Of a stretch of DNA of 28,794 bases, positions 6,426-13,070 are shown piece by piece. The stretch covers positions 1 to 28,794 of the IMG/VR virus record IMGVR_UViG_3300043540_000121; one strand, given 5' to 3'. This DNA comes from a virus. Each line of letters starts with the position of its first letter. Within the stretch, counting starts at the first letter, position 1. The translations under genes were made by a program, and so were the position numbers. The notes under the pieces are model-generated. The model saw only the letters and a program-made list of their open reading frames with translations, was not told where the DNA came from and ran no database searches.

Positions 6426-6833
6426 ATGAAAAGACTGGTTCTTGCTGCTTTACTGGCTGGGCTGGTTGTTCCGGCTTGGGCCGGCAACCCTGTTTATTTG
6501 AACTCCAACCATGACGCCCCGGCGGTTATCGTCACGGGCACCGTGCCCGGAAGCAGTGCGCGAAACTTCCCCGGCTGCACAGTAGGCACTGTGTCGACTC
6601 AGTGCCTAGCGGCAGGTACGGTTGTCAATTTCGTCGGGATGCAGAACACGTCTTCCACGGCGCTGGTGGCTTGCGCGTGGGGCGCGGCAGCGGTGTTAAA
6701 CTCGTCCACTTCGATACAATTAACGCCCGGGGCGTATGCGTCGTGGGGTCCCAATACGGCGGGGGTTCCCAGCGGGGCGTTGAATTGTATTGCTTCGGTC
6801 GCGTCTTCCCCGCTTTACCTGGAGTGGAACTAA
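6426..6833 (+). CDS. Small secreted beta protein, four cysteines, unknown function
   Basis: The product is 135 residues. GGAGCTGATGTC upstream provides the ribosome-binding site. The N-terminus is a textbook Sec signal peptide (MKRLVLAALLAGLVVPAWAG, cut after AWA). The mature domain has about 115 residues, is beta-rich, and carries four cysteines (PGCT, TQCL, VACAWG, LNCIAS), enough for two disulfides in the periplasm. Its layout resembles the secreted protein at 784, with no long identity. It begins a new transcriptional block after the lysis cassette and its stop overlaps the next start (TAATG). Function is unknown; superinfection exclusion or surface masking is possible but unproven. Confidence 0.7.
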   Translation: MKRLVLAALLAGLVVPAWAGNPVYLNSNHDAPAVIVTGTVPGSSARNFPGCTVGTVSTQCLAAGTVVNFVGMQNTSSTALVACAWGAAAVLNSSTSIQLTPGAYASWGPNTAGVPSGALNCIASVASSPLYLEWN

Positions 6834-7075
6834 TGACTGATCGTGTAAAGGCCGCCTTGGACGCCGTGGCGAAGTTGGCTGAAGACGGCCGGAGGCTCGC
6901 GGAGCGGTGTGATGCGCTGGCGGGGCGAGCGGACGCTTCCGCTTTCAAGAAGCTAGAAGGTAAGTTGGCCAGGCGTAAGGGCGTCTATGACCCCGCTGGC
7001 CTCGCCGCAGCCATCGGCCGAAAGAAGTACGGTGAGAAGGGTATGGAGAAGAAGGCGGAGGCTGGGCGCAAGTGA
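6833..7075 (+). CDS. Small basic protein with IGRKKYG motif
   Basis: The product is 80 residues; ATG 6833 shares a base with the preceding stop. The N-terminal helix is amphipathic ([20 protein letters not shown]), then [16 protein letters not shown] leads to [20 protein letters not shown] and AEAGRK at the end. This C-terminal pattern (DPAxLAAxIGRKKYG) is one I know from small proteins or domains beside phage head morphogenesis genes. The reaction or role is not known. It is probably cotranslated with the NUDIX gene through a GTGA overlap. Confidence 0.7.
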   Translation: MTDRVKAALDAVAKLAEDGRRLAERCDALAGRADASAFKKLEGKLARRKGVYDPAGLAAAIGRKKYGEKGMEKKAEAGRK

Positions 7076-7407
7076 TCCACGCCGCAGGTATACTCTTCCG
7101 CTCGCCCTCAGGGCGTGTTTTACTACTGCTCCGCAGCGCCGAGGGAGACGCGGGTGGAACTTGGGGCACGCCTGGCGGCAAGATCGAGGACGGCGAGACG
7201 CCAGAGCAGGCGGCGGTGCGCGAGACGCTAGAGGAGACCGGCTACCGCGCCGGTCATGCCGGAACGTTTCACATGCGCCGGGTAAAGGATGGTGTGGATT
7301 ACACCACCTTCCTGCGCAACATTGACGATGAGTTCGTCCCGAAGTTGAACAAGGAGCACACAGCGTTCATGTGGGTAAAACCCGAGGAGGCAATGGAACT
7401 GTCTTGA
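7072..7407 (+). CDS. NUDIX hydrolase
   Basis: The product is 111 residues with start codon GTG 7072 overlapping the previous stop (GTGA). The complete Nudix box GX5EX7REUXEEXGU spans G36 to Y58 (R50-E51, E54-E55 and G57 in place), the metal-binding and catalytic helix of nucleoside-diphosphate-linked hydrolases. Length is close to the minimal single-domain enzyme, and no extra specificity domain is present, so the substrate cannot be named. In phages such enzymes often lie near head genes or inside portal/protease proteins. The neighbouring IGRKKYG protein and protease support a head-module role or a nucleotide-pool role during infection. Confidence 0.85.
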   Translation: MIHAAGILFRSPSGRVLLLLRSAEGDAGGTWGTPGGKIEDGETPEQAAVRETLEETGYRAGHAGTFHMRRVKDGVDYTTFLRNIDDEFVPKLNKEHTAFMWVKPEEAMELS

Positions 7408-8816
7408 ACCTCCATCCCGGCGTCATACCCGTTCTGCGCAAGCTGAACGCTAACGAGTTGGACATCGCGGACATGATCCGCGACGGTGATTTGACGTCGC
7501 CCCAGCGGTTTCACAACGTTTCTTTGTACAATATCCGAATCACTGGTGTGGGTGTCAGTTATCGCCCGACTTTAGACGAGTACGTTTACCGTAAACCCGA
7601 GAACTACTTGACCGAAGAGTTTTTGCGTCGTTGTAACGGTTTGTCTGTCATCATGCACCACCCCAAGGACTCGTTGCTGACCAGCGACGAATACGCCGAC
7701 CGGGTGGTGGGTTCAGTGTTCGTACCATACATTCGTGATGAGGAGGTGTGGGCTGTAGCTAAAATTTACGACGACGAGGCAATTCAACAACTGACTGATA
7801 ATCAGATGTCTACCTCCCCGGCGGTGTTGCTTTCCAAGAGCGAAAAGGTTAAGCTTAAGGACGGCAAGACCCTGCTGGTGGAGGGACAACCCACGCTGCT
7901 GGACCACATAGCATTGTGCCACAACGGCGTCTGGGACAAGGGCGGTGAGCCCACAGGCGTGGAAAGTGAAACCCTAACTAGGAAGGATAGCATCATGGCT
8001 GAAGACGCCGAGAAGGACCGCAAGGAAAAGGAAGAGAACGAGCGCAAGGATGCGGCGGCTCGGGCCGACGCTGAAAAGCGCGCCGATGAGCAGTTCGACA
8101 TGCTGCTCAAAGGCATTGACTCCGTGCGCGCGGCACTGGACGCTGCTAACTCCCGCATGGACGCGTTGGAGAAAGAGCGCAAGGACGCCGACAAAGATGA
8201 AGACGAGGACGACGAAGGGTCCGAGGAGAAAGACAAGGACAAGGACGACAAAAACGAGGACGACCGCGACAGCACGCAGGCCAAGCAGTTGGCCGCCGAC
8301 GCCAAGAAGCGGGCGGACTCGGCCGAGCGCCAGAACCGCGAACTCCAGGAACAACTGAAGGCCCTGCAGGCCAGCTTGTCCGGCCTGGAGAGCATGGTAC
8401 GGAAGCCGTTTAGCGACGAGCATCGGGGCGAACTCACGTCGGCTCAGGCCCGCGCTGACTCCGTCATGCAGCAGTTCGGGGAGGAAGCCCCCCGGTTTAT
8501 GGTGGGCGAGACGCCGCGCACTTACCGTCAGCGGCTGGCGGCCATGCTGCAGAAGTACAGCGACAAGTGGAAGGACATCCGCCTGGACGCCATTACCGAT
8601 GACTCCGCGTTCAAGGTAATAGAGGATCAGGTGTACGCTGACGCCGTGGCCTCGGCGCGTCGTCCGCGCGGAATGAAGCCAGGTACGTTGCGCGAAATCA
8701 CGCGCCGCTCGCCATCGGGTCACATCATTACCGAGTTCGCCGGAACTGACAGTTTCGTCACGCAGTTCCGTCGTCCGCTCCGCCGGGTCGGCCGGTTCAA
8801 CCTGGGCAGCCACTAA
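7404..8816 (+). CDS. DUF2213-type prohead protease fused to scaffold region
   Basis: The product is about 470 residues. I favour TTG 7404, which overlaps the NUDIX stop (TTGA) and follows GAGGAGG. GTG 7371 is the alternative. Residues about 15-190 match the DUF2213 head protease type: [47 protein letters not shown] and LLDHIALC supply candidate Ser and His residues of a herpesvirus-like protease fold. Residues about 198-360 are extremely charged and coiled-coil, with Asp/Glu/Lys runs, as in scaffolds. The C-terminal 110 residues are more ordered ([20 protein letters not shown]). A scaffold joined to its protease is known in phages. It lies directly before the decoration and capsid genes. Confidence 0.8.
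   Translation: MNLHPGVIPVLRKLNANELDIADMIRDGDLTSPQRFHNVSLYNIRITGVGVSYRPTLDEYVYRKPENYLTEEFLRRCNGLSVIMHHPKDSLLTSDEYADRVVGSVFVPYIRDEEVWAVAKIYDDEAIQQLTDNQMSTSPAVLLSKSEKVKLKDGKTLLVEGQPTLLDHIALCHNGVWDKGGEPTGVESETLTRKDSIMAEDAEKDRKEKEENERKDAAARADAEKRADEQFDMLLKGIDSVRAALDAANSRMDALEKERKDADKDEDEDDEGSEEKDKDKDDKNEDDRDSTQAKQLAADAKKRADSAERQNRELQEQLKALQASLSGLESMVRKPFSDEHRGELTSAQARADSVMQQFGEEAPRFMVGETPRTYRQRLAAMLQKYSDKWKDIRLDAITDDSAFKVIEDQVYADAVASARRPRGMKPGTLREITRRSPSGHIITEFAGTDSFVTQFRRPLRRVGRFNLGSH
7995..8816 (+). CDS. Internal in-frame start: separate scaffold protein (nested gene)
   Basis: ATG 7995 lies in frame at codon 198 of the protease-scaffold gene and is preceded by AGGAAGGA at 7980-7987, with 7 bases spacing. 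This is one of the best ribosome-binding sites in the window. Translation from here gives 273 residues beginning [19 protein letters not shown], exactly at the boundary between protease and charged coiled-coil region. This matches the lambda C/Nu3 principle, in which a scaffold is made from an internal start so that it outnumbers the protease fusion. Use of this start is inferred from the sequence only. Confidence 0.55.
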   Translation: MAEDAEKDRKEKEENERKDAAARADAEKRADEQFDMLLKGIDSVRAALDAANSRMDALEKERKDADKDEDEDDEGSEEKDKDKDDKNEDDRDSTQAKQLAADAKKRADSAERQNRELQEQLKALQASLSGLESMVRKPFSDEHRGELTSAQARADSVMQQFGEEAPRFMVGETPRTYRQRLAAMLQKYSDKWKDIRLDAITDDSAFKVIEDQVYADAVASARRPRGMKPGTLREITRRSPSGHIITEFAGTDSFVTQFRRPLRRVGRFNLGSH

Positions 8817-8849
8817 CCGGCCCATGCCCCACAGAGAAGGACTACGTAA

Positions 8850-9758
8850 ATGACGGCCAGCATTCCGTTCAACTATATGCAGCAGACCGTGGCTGCAGGT
8901 ACGTTCAATATCCTGTCCACGGGTTATATCCAGGGCATGTTCCTCGACGACCCCACCATCCGTTACCAGTTGGCGGGCGGCGTGCTGGCGTCTACAGAAA
9001 CACTACCCATGTGGGGGGGCGTCGGCCTCAGTGAAACCTCCCTGCCTAATGGGGGGTCCAATCCCCCGGATGGCACTCAGGGTGGTCTCATCAGCCGCGC
9101 CACCGCCATCTCGGGGTCGGGCGCTGCTGGAGCACTCACGGGTTTCAGCGTGTTTAACCAAGCCTACGGCATGGTCATCACGCCGCAGTCGCCTGTGCCG
9201 CAAGCGGCTTCAGGCATGCAGGTGGAGTTCTTCCGCCTTGGGTCCAACGCCCGCATCGTGGTGGCGGCGTCCACGGCGCTCAGCGCCGTCAGCGGCAACC
9301 CGATCACCCAGCAGGTCAGCTGGGATTTCGTGAACCAACAGTTGATCCCGTACATCCCCGCTTACTCCCAGGCTACGGCGACGGCGGTGGCGTACAACTC
9401 TAGCACGGGCGTGTTGGCCCTGACGTTCGCCTCTGCACCTTTCGGAGCCTCCTACAACTCCCCCGGCGCGGTGGTGTCCATCTCGGGCACCGTGGGCACG
9501 GGTTCTGGCGTCTCCCAGCTAAACGGCACGTTCGCCGTGATCAGCACGGCGTCGTCGGGCACGGTGGTCAACCTTCAGGCCCCCACGGGCTTGACGGCTT
9601 CGGGCCTGTCGGGTTCGGTGCTGGCGGCAGGCGGTGGCGCTCTTCCGGTGAAGGTGTTGGAGTATCTGTCCAACAACTGCATGACCGTCGTGTACAACGC
9701 CGCCACCGGATACACCACATGGTATGTCAACGGCTCCGCAGCCGTCATCCAAATCTGA
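8850..9758 (+). CDS. Virion protein, probable capsid decoration protein with inserted beta domain
   Basis: The product is 302 residues; AGAAGGA lies upstream of ATG 8850. The N-terminal part (YMQQTVAAGTFNILSTGYIQ and GMFLDDPTIRYQLAGGVL) and its location directly before the major capsid gene fit a head structural or decoration protein. Residues about 173-264 form a separate Ser/Thr/Gly beta domain (STGVLALTF, PGAVVSISG, LNGTFAVIS) of the same kind as the FCCH-like domains in the sheath and baseplate proteins. After it the original domain resumes (LPVKVLEYLSNNCMTVVYN). A role as minor capsid protein is possible. No enzyme motif is visible. Confidence 0.65.
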   Translation: MTASIPFNYMQQTVAAGTFNILSTGYIQGMFLDDPTIRYQLAGGVLASTETLPMWGGVGLSETSLPNGGSNPPDGTQGGLISRATAISGSGAAGALTGFSVFNQAYGMVITPQSPVPQAASGMQVEFFRLGSNARIVVAASTALSAVSGNPITQQVSWDFVNQQLIPYIPAYSQATATAVAYNSSTGVLALTFASAPFGASYNSPGAVVSISGTVGTGSGVSQLNGTFAVISTASSGTVVNLQAPTGLTASGLSGSVLAAGGGALPVKVLEYLSNNCMTVVYNAATGYTTWYVNGSAAVIQI

Positions 9759-9764
9759 GGACTC

Positions 9765-9778
9765 AGGGCGCGCGCCCT
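9765..9778. other. 14-bp perfect palindrome upstream of the capsid gene
   Basis: AGGGCGCGCGCCCT is its own reverse complement and lies 20 bases before the major capsid start, just ahead of the ribosome-binding site (AAGGAGA at 9784-9790). As RNA it could form a 5-bp stem with a GCGC loop. Possible roles are mRNA processing, transcript stability or binding of a regulator. Confidence 0.5.
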
Positions 9779-9797
9779 ATAGACAAGGAGAAGTCAA

Positions 9798-10820
9798 ATG
9801 GGCATCGTCGCCCCCGCCTACGTCACTGTCAACCCCCATTTCATGGAGCCCGGCCTGTTGGTCGCGCAGAGCCAAGTGTCGGGGGCATTCGAGTTGCTTC
9901 CCGATGGCAAGCCCGAGGTCAGGTTGGAGGAGGACACGCTGGCTGTGTACATCCGCCGGCTGGATTTCCGGTCCAAGGCCGCTAGCGGTCAAGCCGCGTA
10001 CAACATGTTGCCGAACGTCAACTTGGCGTTTAGTTACATCAGCACGCCGACTTACCTGACACGTTGCCGCGCTGAATACGACCACCACGACACGGCGGCA
10101 GCCGGGCGCTGGAACGTCGGTATTCAGCAGGCTTACCGCCTGGGCATGCGGCAGGCTCATTTCAACATCATGCGGCAGGCGCTATTGTATGGAATCAACC
10201 CGGCTTTCGGCGAGGGGTTAGTGAACGCGGCCGGCGCAACCAGCGTCAATTTGCCCGCCGACAGCAACGGCAACACCACCATCGTCACCTACGACAACGG
10301 ACAGATCGCCCAGTACCTGCTGAGCCTGTTGTTCGCGATCAAGACCCGCACCAACCAGATCGGCGTCGGCAAGAATTTCACCATTCTGGCCCCGCAGCGC
10401 ATTCTCGGGCAATGGGAATACTCCGTAGTGCAACTGGTGCAGTACCAGCGGGCCGGCGCGGGCACGGAGACCTCGGCGGGCATGGTCAAGCTGATCGGCG
10501 AAGTTAACGAAGACGACATCAAGTGGGTGGCCGACGACACGCTGATCGGTAAGGGTAACGGTGGCACCGACCTCATCATCATCGTCATGCCGGATCTGGA
10601 AGTGATGGACGCGGCCAGCGAGATCAATACCAACGAGTTCGCCAAGACCACGCCGAACGTCAGGTTCAATACCGCGATGTACACCGACATGGTCGCGCCG
10701 CGCGAAATCACGACGCCGCTTCCTGGCGGCGCGGTGGACGTGCTCAGCGAACACCGCATCACCTCGGGTTGGGGTGTGCGGCCGGAAAGTCTGACGCTCC
10801 TCAGCGCGCAGTACCAATAA
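9798..10820 (+). CDS. Major capsid protein, DUF2184-like
   Basis: The product is 340 residues with an ideal AAGGAG site. It has the HK97-fold-type layout expected for DUF2184 capsid proteins: an N-arm (TVNPHFMEPGLLVAQS), a long strand and spine helix region around GIQQAYRLGMRQAHFNIMRQ, the LLYGINPAFGEGLVNAAGA segment, a P-domain-like helix (NGQIAQYLLSLLFAIKTRTN), and a C-terminal strand region with EHRITSGWGVRPESLTLLS. Position after protease/scaffold and decoration protein supports the call. There is no obvious cleavage site; with a protease present, N-terminal processing is possible. A strong hairpin follows the stop. This should be the most abundant virion protein with the tube and sheath. 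Confidence 0.85.
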   Translation: MGIVAPAYVTVNPHFMEPGLLVAQSQVSGAFELLPDGKPEVRLEEDTLAVYIRRLDFRSKAASGQAAYNMLPNVNLAFSYISTPTYLTRCRAEYDHHDTAAAGRWNVGIQQAYRLGMRQAHFNIMRQALLYGINPAFGEGLVNAAGATSVNLPADSNGNTTIVTYDNGQIAQYLLSLLFAIKTRTNQIGVGKNFTILAPQRILGQWEYSVVQLVQYQRAGAGTETSAGMVKLIGEVNEDDIKWVADDTLIGKGNGGTDLIIIVMPDLEVMDAASEINTNEFAKTTPNVRFNTAMYTDMVAPREITTPLPGGAVDVLSEHRITSGWGVRPESLTLLSAQYQ

Positions 10821-10829
10821 CGTCGGCCT

Positions 10830-10841
10830 CCCCGCAAGGGG
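10830..10841 (+). other. GNRA-loop hairpin after the capsid gene
   Basis: CCCC GCAA GGGG forms a 4-bp GC stem closed by a GCAA tetraloop (GNRA class), 10 bases after the capsid stop. It lies immediately ahead of the larger nested hairpin. Confidence 0.5.
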
Positions 10842-10846
10842 TGACC

Positions 10847-10902
10847 GCCGCCCCGGAGTTATTAAAACGGTAATGCTCACCCTACCGCCGCTCCGGGGCG
10901 GC
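10847..10902 (+). other. Nested GC-rich hairpin downstream of the major capsid gene
   Basis: GCCGCCCCGGAG (10847-10858) pairs perfectly with CTCCGGGGCGGC (10891-10902). Inside the 32-base loop, CGGTA (10868-10872) pairs with TACCG (10884-10888), giving a stacked two-part structure. There is no poly-U after it. I read it as an RNA structure that attenuates read-through or protects the 3' end of the capsid message, thus setting the ratio of capsid to downstream proteins. The rest of the 114-base gap holds only the GNRA hairpin and the ribosome-binding site of the next gene. Confidence 0.65.
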
Positions 10903-10934
10903 ACCATGGGTGGGCGCAAGAAGGGGTGAGACCC

Positions 10935-11480
10935 ATGCACATGTTTGTAGCCAACGCCAGCTTGCAGAAGTTCCAGTTCCACTACCGTTTGCCCGAGCAG
11001 ACCAAGCAGCGCACATTGGAGATTGAGCCCCTGAGTCAGACGGCTATCCCAGACGAGCTTCAGCCCGCCGACGTGGACTCCGTTCTGGCTCAGCACGAGC
11101 CATATGGTATGGTGTCCGTGGAGGCGGTCAAGGGTGGCGTTCGGTTGAAGAGCCGTTCGGTTCTGTTGTACAGCACGGAAGGCCCGGTGCCAGCCCCGCT
11201 GATCCGCACGCTGTATGACCTGAACCGGGGGTTACTGGACGAGTTTGGTCGTAACATTCGGCGCGAGGCGGCCATCGCGACCAACAACGTGTTGCAGAAC
11301 ACGTTGGACACGCAGCGTAGCATGGGCCTGGACGCCCAGGTAGCGGAGGTCGAAATGACCGTTCAGGAGGAGGAACCCAGCAACGGGTTCGGCGACAAGA
11401 AGCCCATCGGGGAGGGTTTTGTGGTGACGGAGCAAGGCGAAGACAACAAGCCCACCACCTCCAAGCGTAGGGGCCGCTGA
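10935..11480 (+). CDS. Head/neck protein of unknown function with acidic-basic C-terminus
   Basis: The product is 181 residues from ATG 10935, preceded by AAGGGG with 8 bases spacing; GTG 10926 and ATG 10941 are alternatives. The first half is beta-like (FVANASLQKFQFHYRLPEQ, RTLEIEPLSQTAI). A helical middle follows (RTLYDLNRGLLDEFGRNIRR). The tail is charged and disordered, ending TTSKRRGR. Location between major capsid and neck genes is typical for a head-completion factor. No named family was recognised. Confidence 0.65.
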   Translation: MHMFVANASLQKFQFHYRLPEQTKQRTLEIEPLSQTAIPDELQPADVDSVLAQHEPYGMVSVEAVKGGVRLKSRSVLLYSTEGPVPAPLIRTLYDLNRGLLDEFGRNIRREAAIATNNVLQNTLDTQRSMGLDAQVAEVEMTVQEEEPSNGFGDKKPIGEGFVVTEQGEDNKPTTSKRRGR

Positions 11481-11992
11481 TGGTTGACGACGCTCTGGGC
11501 GGCGGCGTAGGACCCTCCCTCGGGGGGTTTGTCCTGTTCGTCCAGGACGTCATGGCCCCCCCGGCCCCGTTTGACCCCACTACGTCAAACTATGTTCCAT
11601 ACGCTTACAACTATGCCGTACAGGCTGCCAACAACAACTTGCAGTTCGTTACGGGGCAGCCGGGGGCGTGGAACATTTATGCGTTGTCAGTTTACAACTT
11701 GGCGGCGGATTTCCTGATCCAAATCACGCAGGATCCCCCGGGGGCTCCTGTGGTGGCCATGTCGGAACCCCCCATGCCTTACTGGCAGTGGTTGAGGAAG
11801 CAGTACGGCATCAGTTCGGTCAGCCTGGGAATAGTACAATCGACCGGAGACAACGGCACCAGCACTAGTCTGCTGTTGCCTCAACAATTCGCCAGTTTCA
11901 CGCTGGCCAACATGATGCAGGCGAAGACGCCCTACGGTCGTCAGTACCTGGCGATGGCGGGGTCCTGGGGCTCGCTATGGGGCATGGATTAA
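11480..11992 (+). CDS. Neck/head-completion protein, unknown family
   Basis: The product is 170 residues; ATG 11480 shares one base with the previous stop. It contains aromatic- and Asn-rich segments (YVPYAYNYAVQAANNNLQFV, WNIYALSVYNLAADFLIQI) and a later WQWLRKQYG helix with a Gly-rich end (AMAGSWGSLWGMD). In this part of myovirus genomes, proteins of this size usually form the head-tail adaptor or neck ring. I cannot assign a family, so the call rests on position and size. Confidence 0.6.
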   Translation: MVDDALGGGVGPSLGGFVLFVQDVMAPPAPFDPTTSNYVPYAYNYAVQAANNNLQFVTGQPGAWNIYALSVYNLAADFLIQITQDPPGAPVVAMSEPPMPYWQWLRKQYGISSVSLGIVQSTGDNGTSTSLLLPQQFASFTLANMMQAKTPYGRQYLAMAGSWGSLWGMD

Positions 11993-12004
11993 AGGAGACG
12001 GGTC

Positions 12005-12343
12005 ATGGCGCTTAGCAAGTCACAGCAGGCCCACCAGAGGCTGGCGGGCATTAACCATGAATACGAGGCTAAACACCGCGCGGCCCACGCCGCTTTCAAC
12101 ATGGTGTTCAACCGTGTGATGAAGAAGCACGGTTTGGAATTAAGTACCAACGCGCAAGGCGTGGCCAACATGCTGGACGTCAATTCATTTCCGGCAGCGT
12201 TTCACCAAGATCCGGAACTGGTGGCGGCCCGTGCGGCGCACTTGACGCGCATCAACCAGATTCATTCCGGTAGGCACAACGCGGCTCGTAACGCAGGGTT
12301 CGGCGGGGTGCGGTTCGTGCGGACGGCGAAGGAAGTTCAGTGA
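12005..12343 (+). CDS. Small basic helical protein, unknown function
   Basis: The product is 112 residues with AGGAGACGGGTC before ATG 12005. It is His/Ala/Arg-rich and helical (SQQAHQRLAGINHEYEAKHR, AAFNMVFNRVMKKHGLEL), with a C-terminal GFGGVRFVRTAKEVQ. There is no known domain. It overlaps the next gene by GTGA, implying coordinated synthesis with a connector protein. Confidence 0.6.
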   Translation: MALSKSQQAHQRLAGINHEYEAKHRAAHAAFNMVFNRVMKKHGLELSTNAQGVANMLDVNSFPAAFHQDPELVAARAAHLTRINQIHSGRHNAARNAGFGGVRFVRTAKEVQ

Positions 12344-12756
12344 CCAAGCTCCATATGGGTGTGATCGACATGCCGTACAGCAACGGTAAATCCACCACGG
12401 GTGACGTGGCGGAGATACTGGAGGCTAAGTATGGTATTATCAATTACTTCTTCGAGCAGAACCGGATAAAGATCATGTCCGAGCTGGAGGGAGGCGTAGC
12501 CGGGGCATTTGAAAACTACCTGGTTGGGGGTGTGGTGAGTACTGACCCCTTCTTGGCGGGTACGGCGGAGATTGAGAAAATGTTCCACGAGTTTCTTACT
12601 ACCAAGCAAATGGATCACAAAGTTCCAGGTGTTCCCACACGGGCATCGCTCCAGGGCGTGAGCAGCCGTTTCAAAAGCCGACGCGGGCCGCCGCGACCGT
12701 CTTTCGTGGACACCGGCTTGTACGAGAACTCCTTCAAAGCGTGGGTGTCGTTGTGA
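12340..12756 (+). CDS. Putative tail completion/head-tail connector protein (HK97 gp10-like)
   Basis: The product is 138 residues from GTG 12340, overlapping the preceding stop. The central helical part (TAEIEKMFHEFLTTKQMDHK) leads to a basic stretch (SSRFKSRRGPPRPS) and the C-terminal motif FVDTGLYENSFKAWVSL. The ending pattern 'P..VDTG.L..S..A.V' is typical of tail completion proteins of the HK97 gp10 or Mu gpG kind, which sit at the head-tail junction. The N-terminal half differs, so the family call is tentative. Confidence 0.6.
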   Translation: MTKLHMGVIDMPYSNGKSTTGDVAEILEAKYGIINYFFEQNRIKIMSELEGGVAGAFENYLVGGVVSTDPFLAGTAEIEKMFHEFLTTKQMDHKVPGVPTRASLQGVSSRFKSRRGPPRPSFVDTGLYENSFKAWVSL

Positions 12757-13067
12757 GGTCCTCCACACCACAGGCGGCTATGGCCGCTCCCGACCAACAC
12801 GCGCTAGTCGCGGGCCAGGGCTACGTGTACGCGGGTACCCTACGTACGCCTAGCACGGGCGTGACCGGGCTATGCACGCCGCCGAATGGCACGGCGGACG
12901 GTACGGTACATCTTATCGCCCCACCCCAAGGCGGCCCGGCACAAGCGTTCACGTGGAACGCGACCCTAAAATTGTGGATGACGACCTCGGCGCTCAGCAA
13001 GCGCCTCGGGTTCCCCCCGGACTACCTGTCCCGTCATGGGTGGTCCTACGTTAAGCCGGCGACATAA
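12753..13067 (+). CDS. Small neck-region protein, unknown function
   Basis: I chose GTG 12753 because it gives the 4-base GTGA overlap seen repeatedly here; GTG 12741 is possible. The product is 104 residues with an Ala/Pro-rich N-terminus, a beta-like middle (YVYAGTLRTPSTGVTGLCTP, GTVHLIAPPQ) and a C-terminus FTWNATLKLWMTTSALSKRL then GFPPDYLSRHGWSYVKP. The WxY ending looks like a folded small virion protein. No family was recognised. Confidence 0.55.
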   Translation: MRSSTPQAAMAAPDQHALVAGQGYVYAGTLRTPSTGVTGLCTPPNGTADGTVHLIAPPQGGPAQAFTWNATLKLWMTTSALSKRLGFPPDYLSRHGWSYVKPAT

Positions 13068-13070
13068 CAC

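Noticed and set aside
7802-8825. Minus-strand Ser-rich and Leu/Val-rich open frames opposite the scaffold region
   Set aside because: They are complements of Asp/Glu/Lys repeats. Low complexity, no start signals, and the plus strand is clearly coding.
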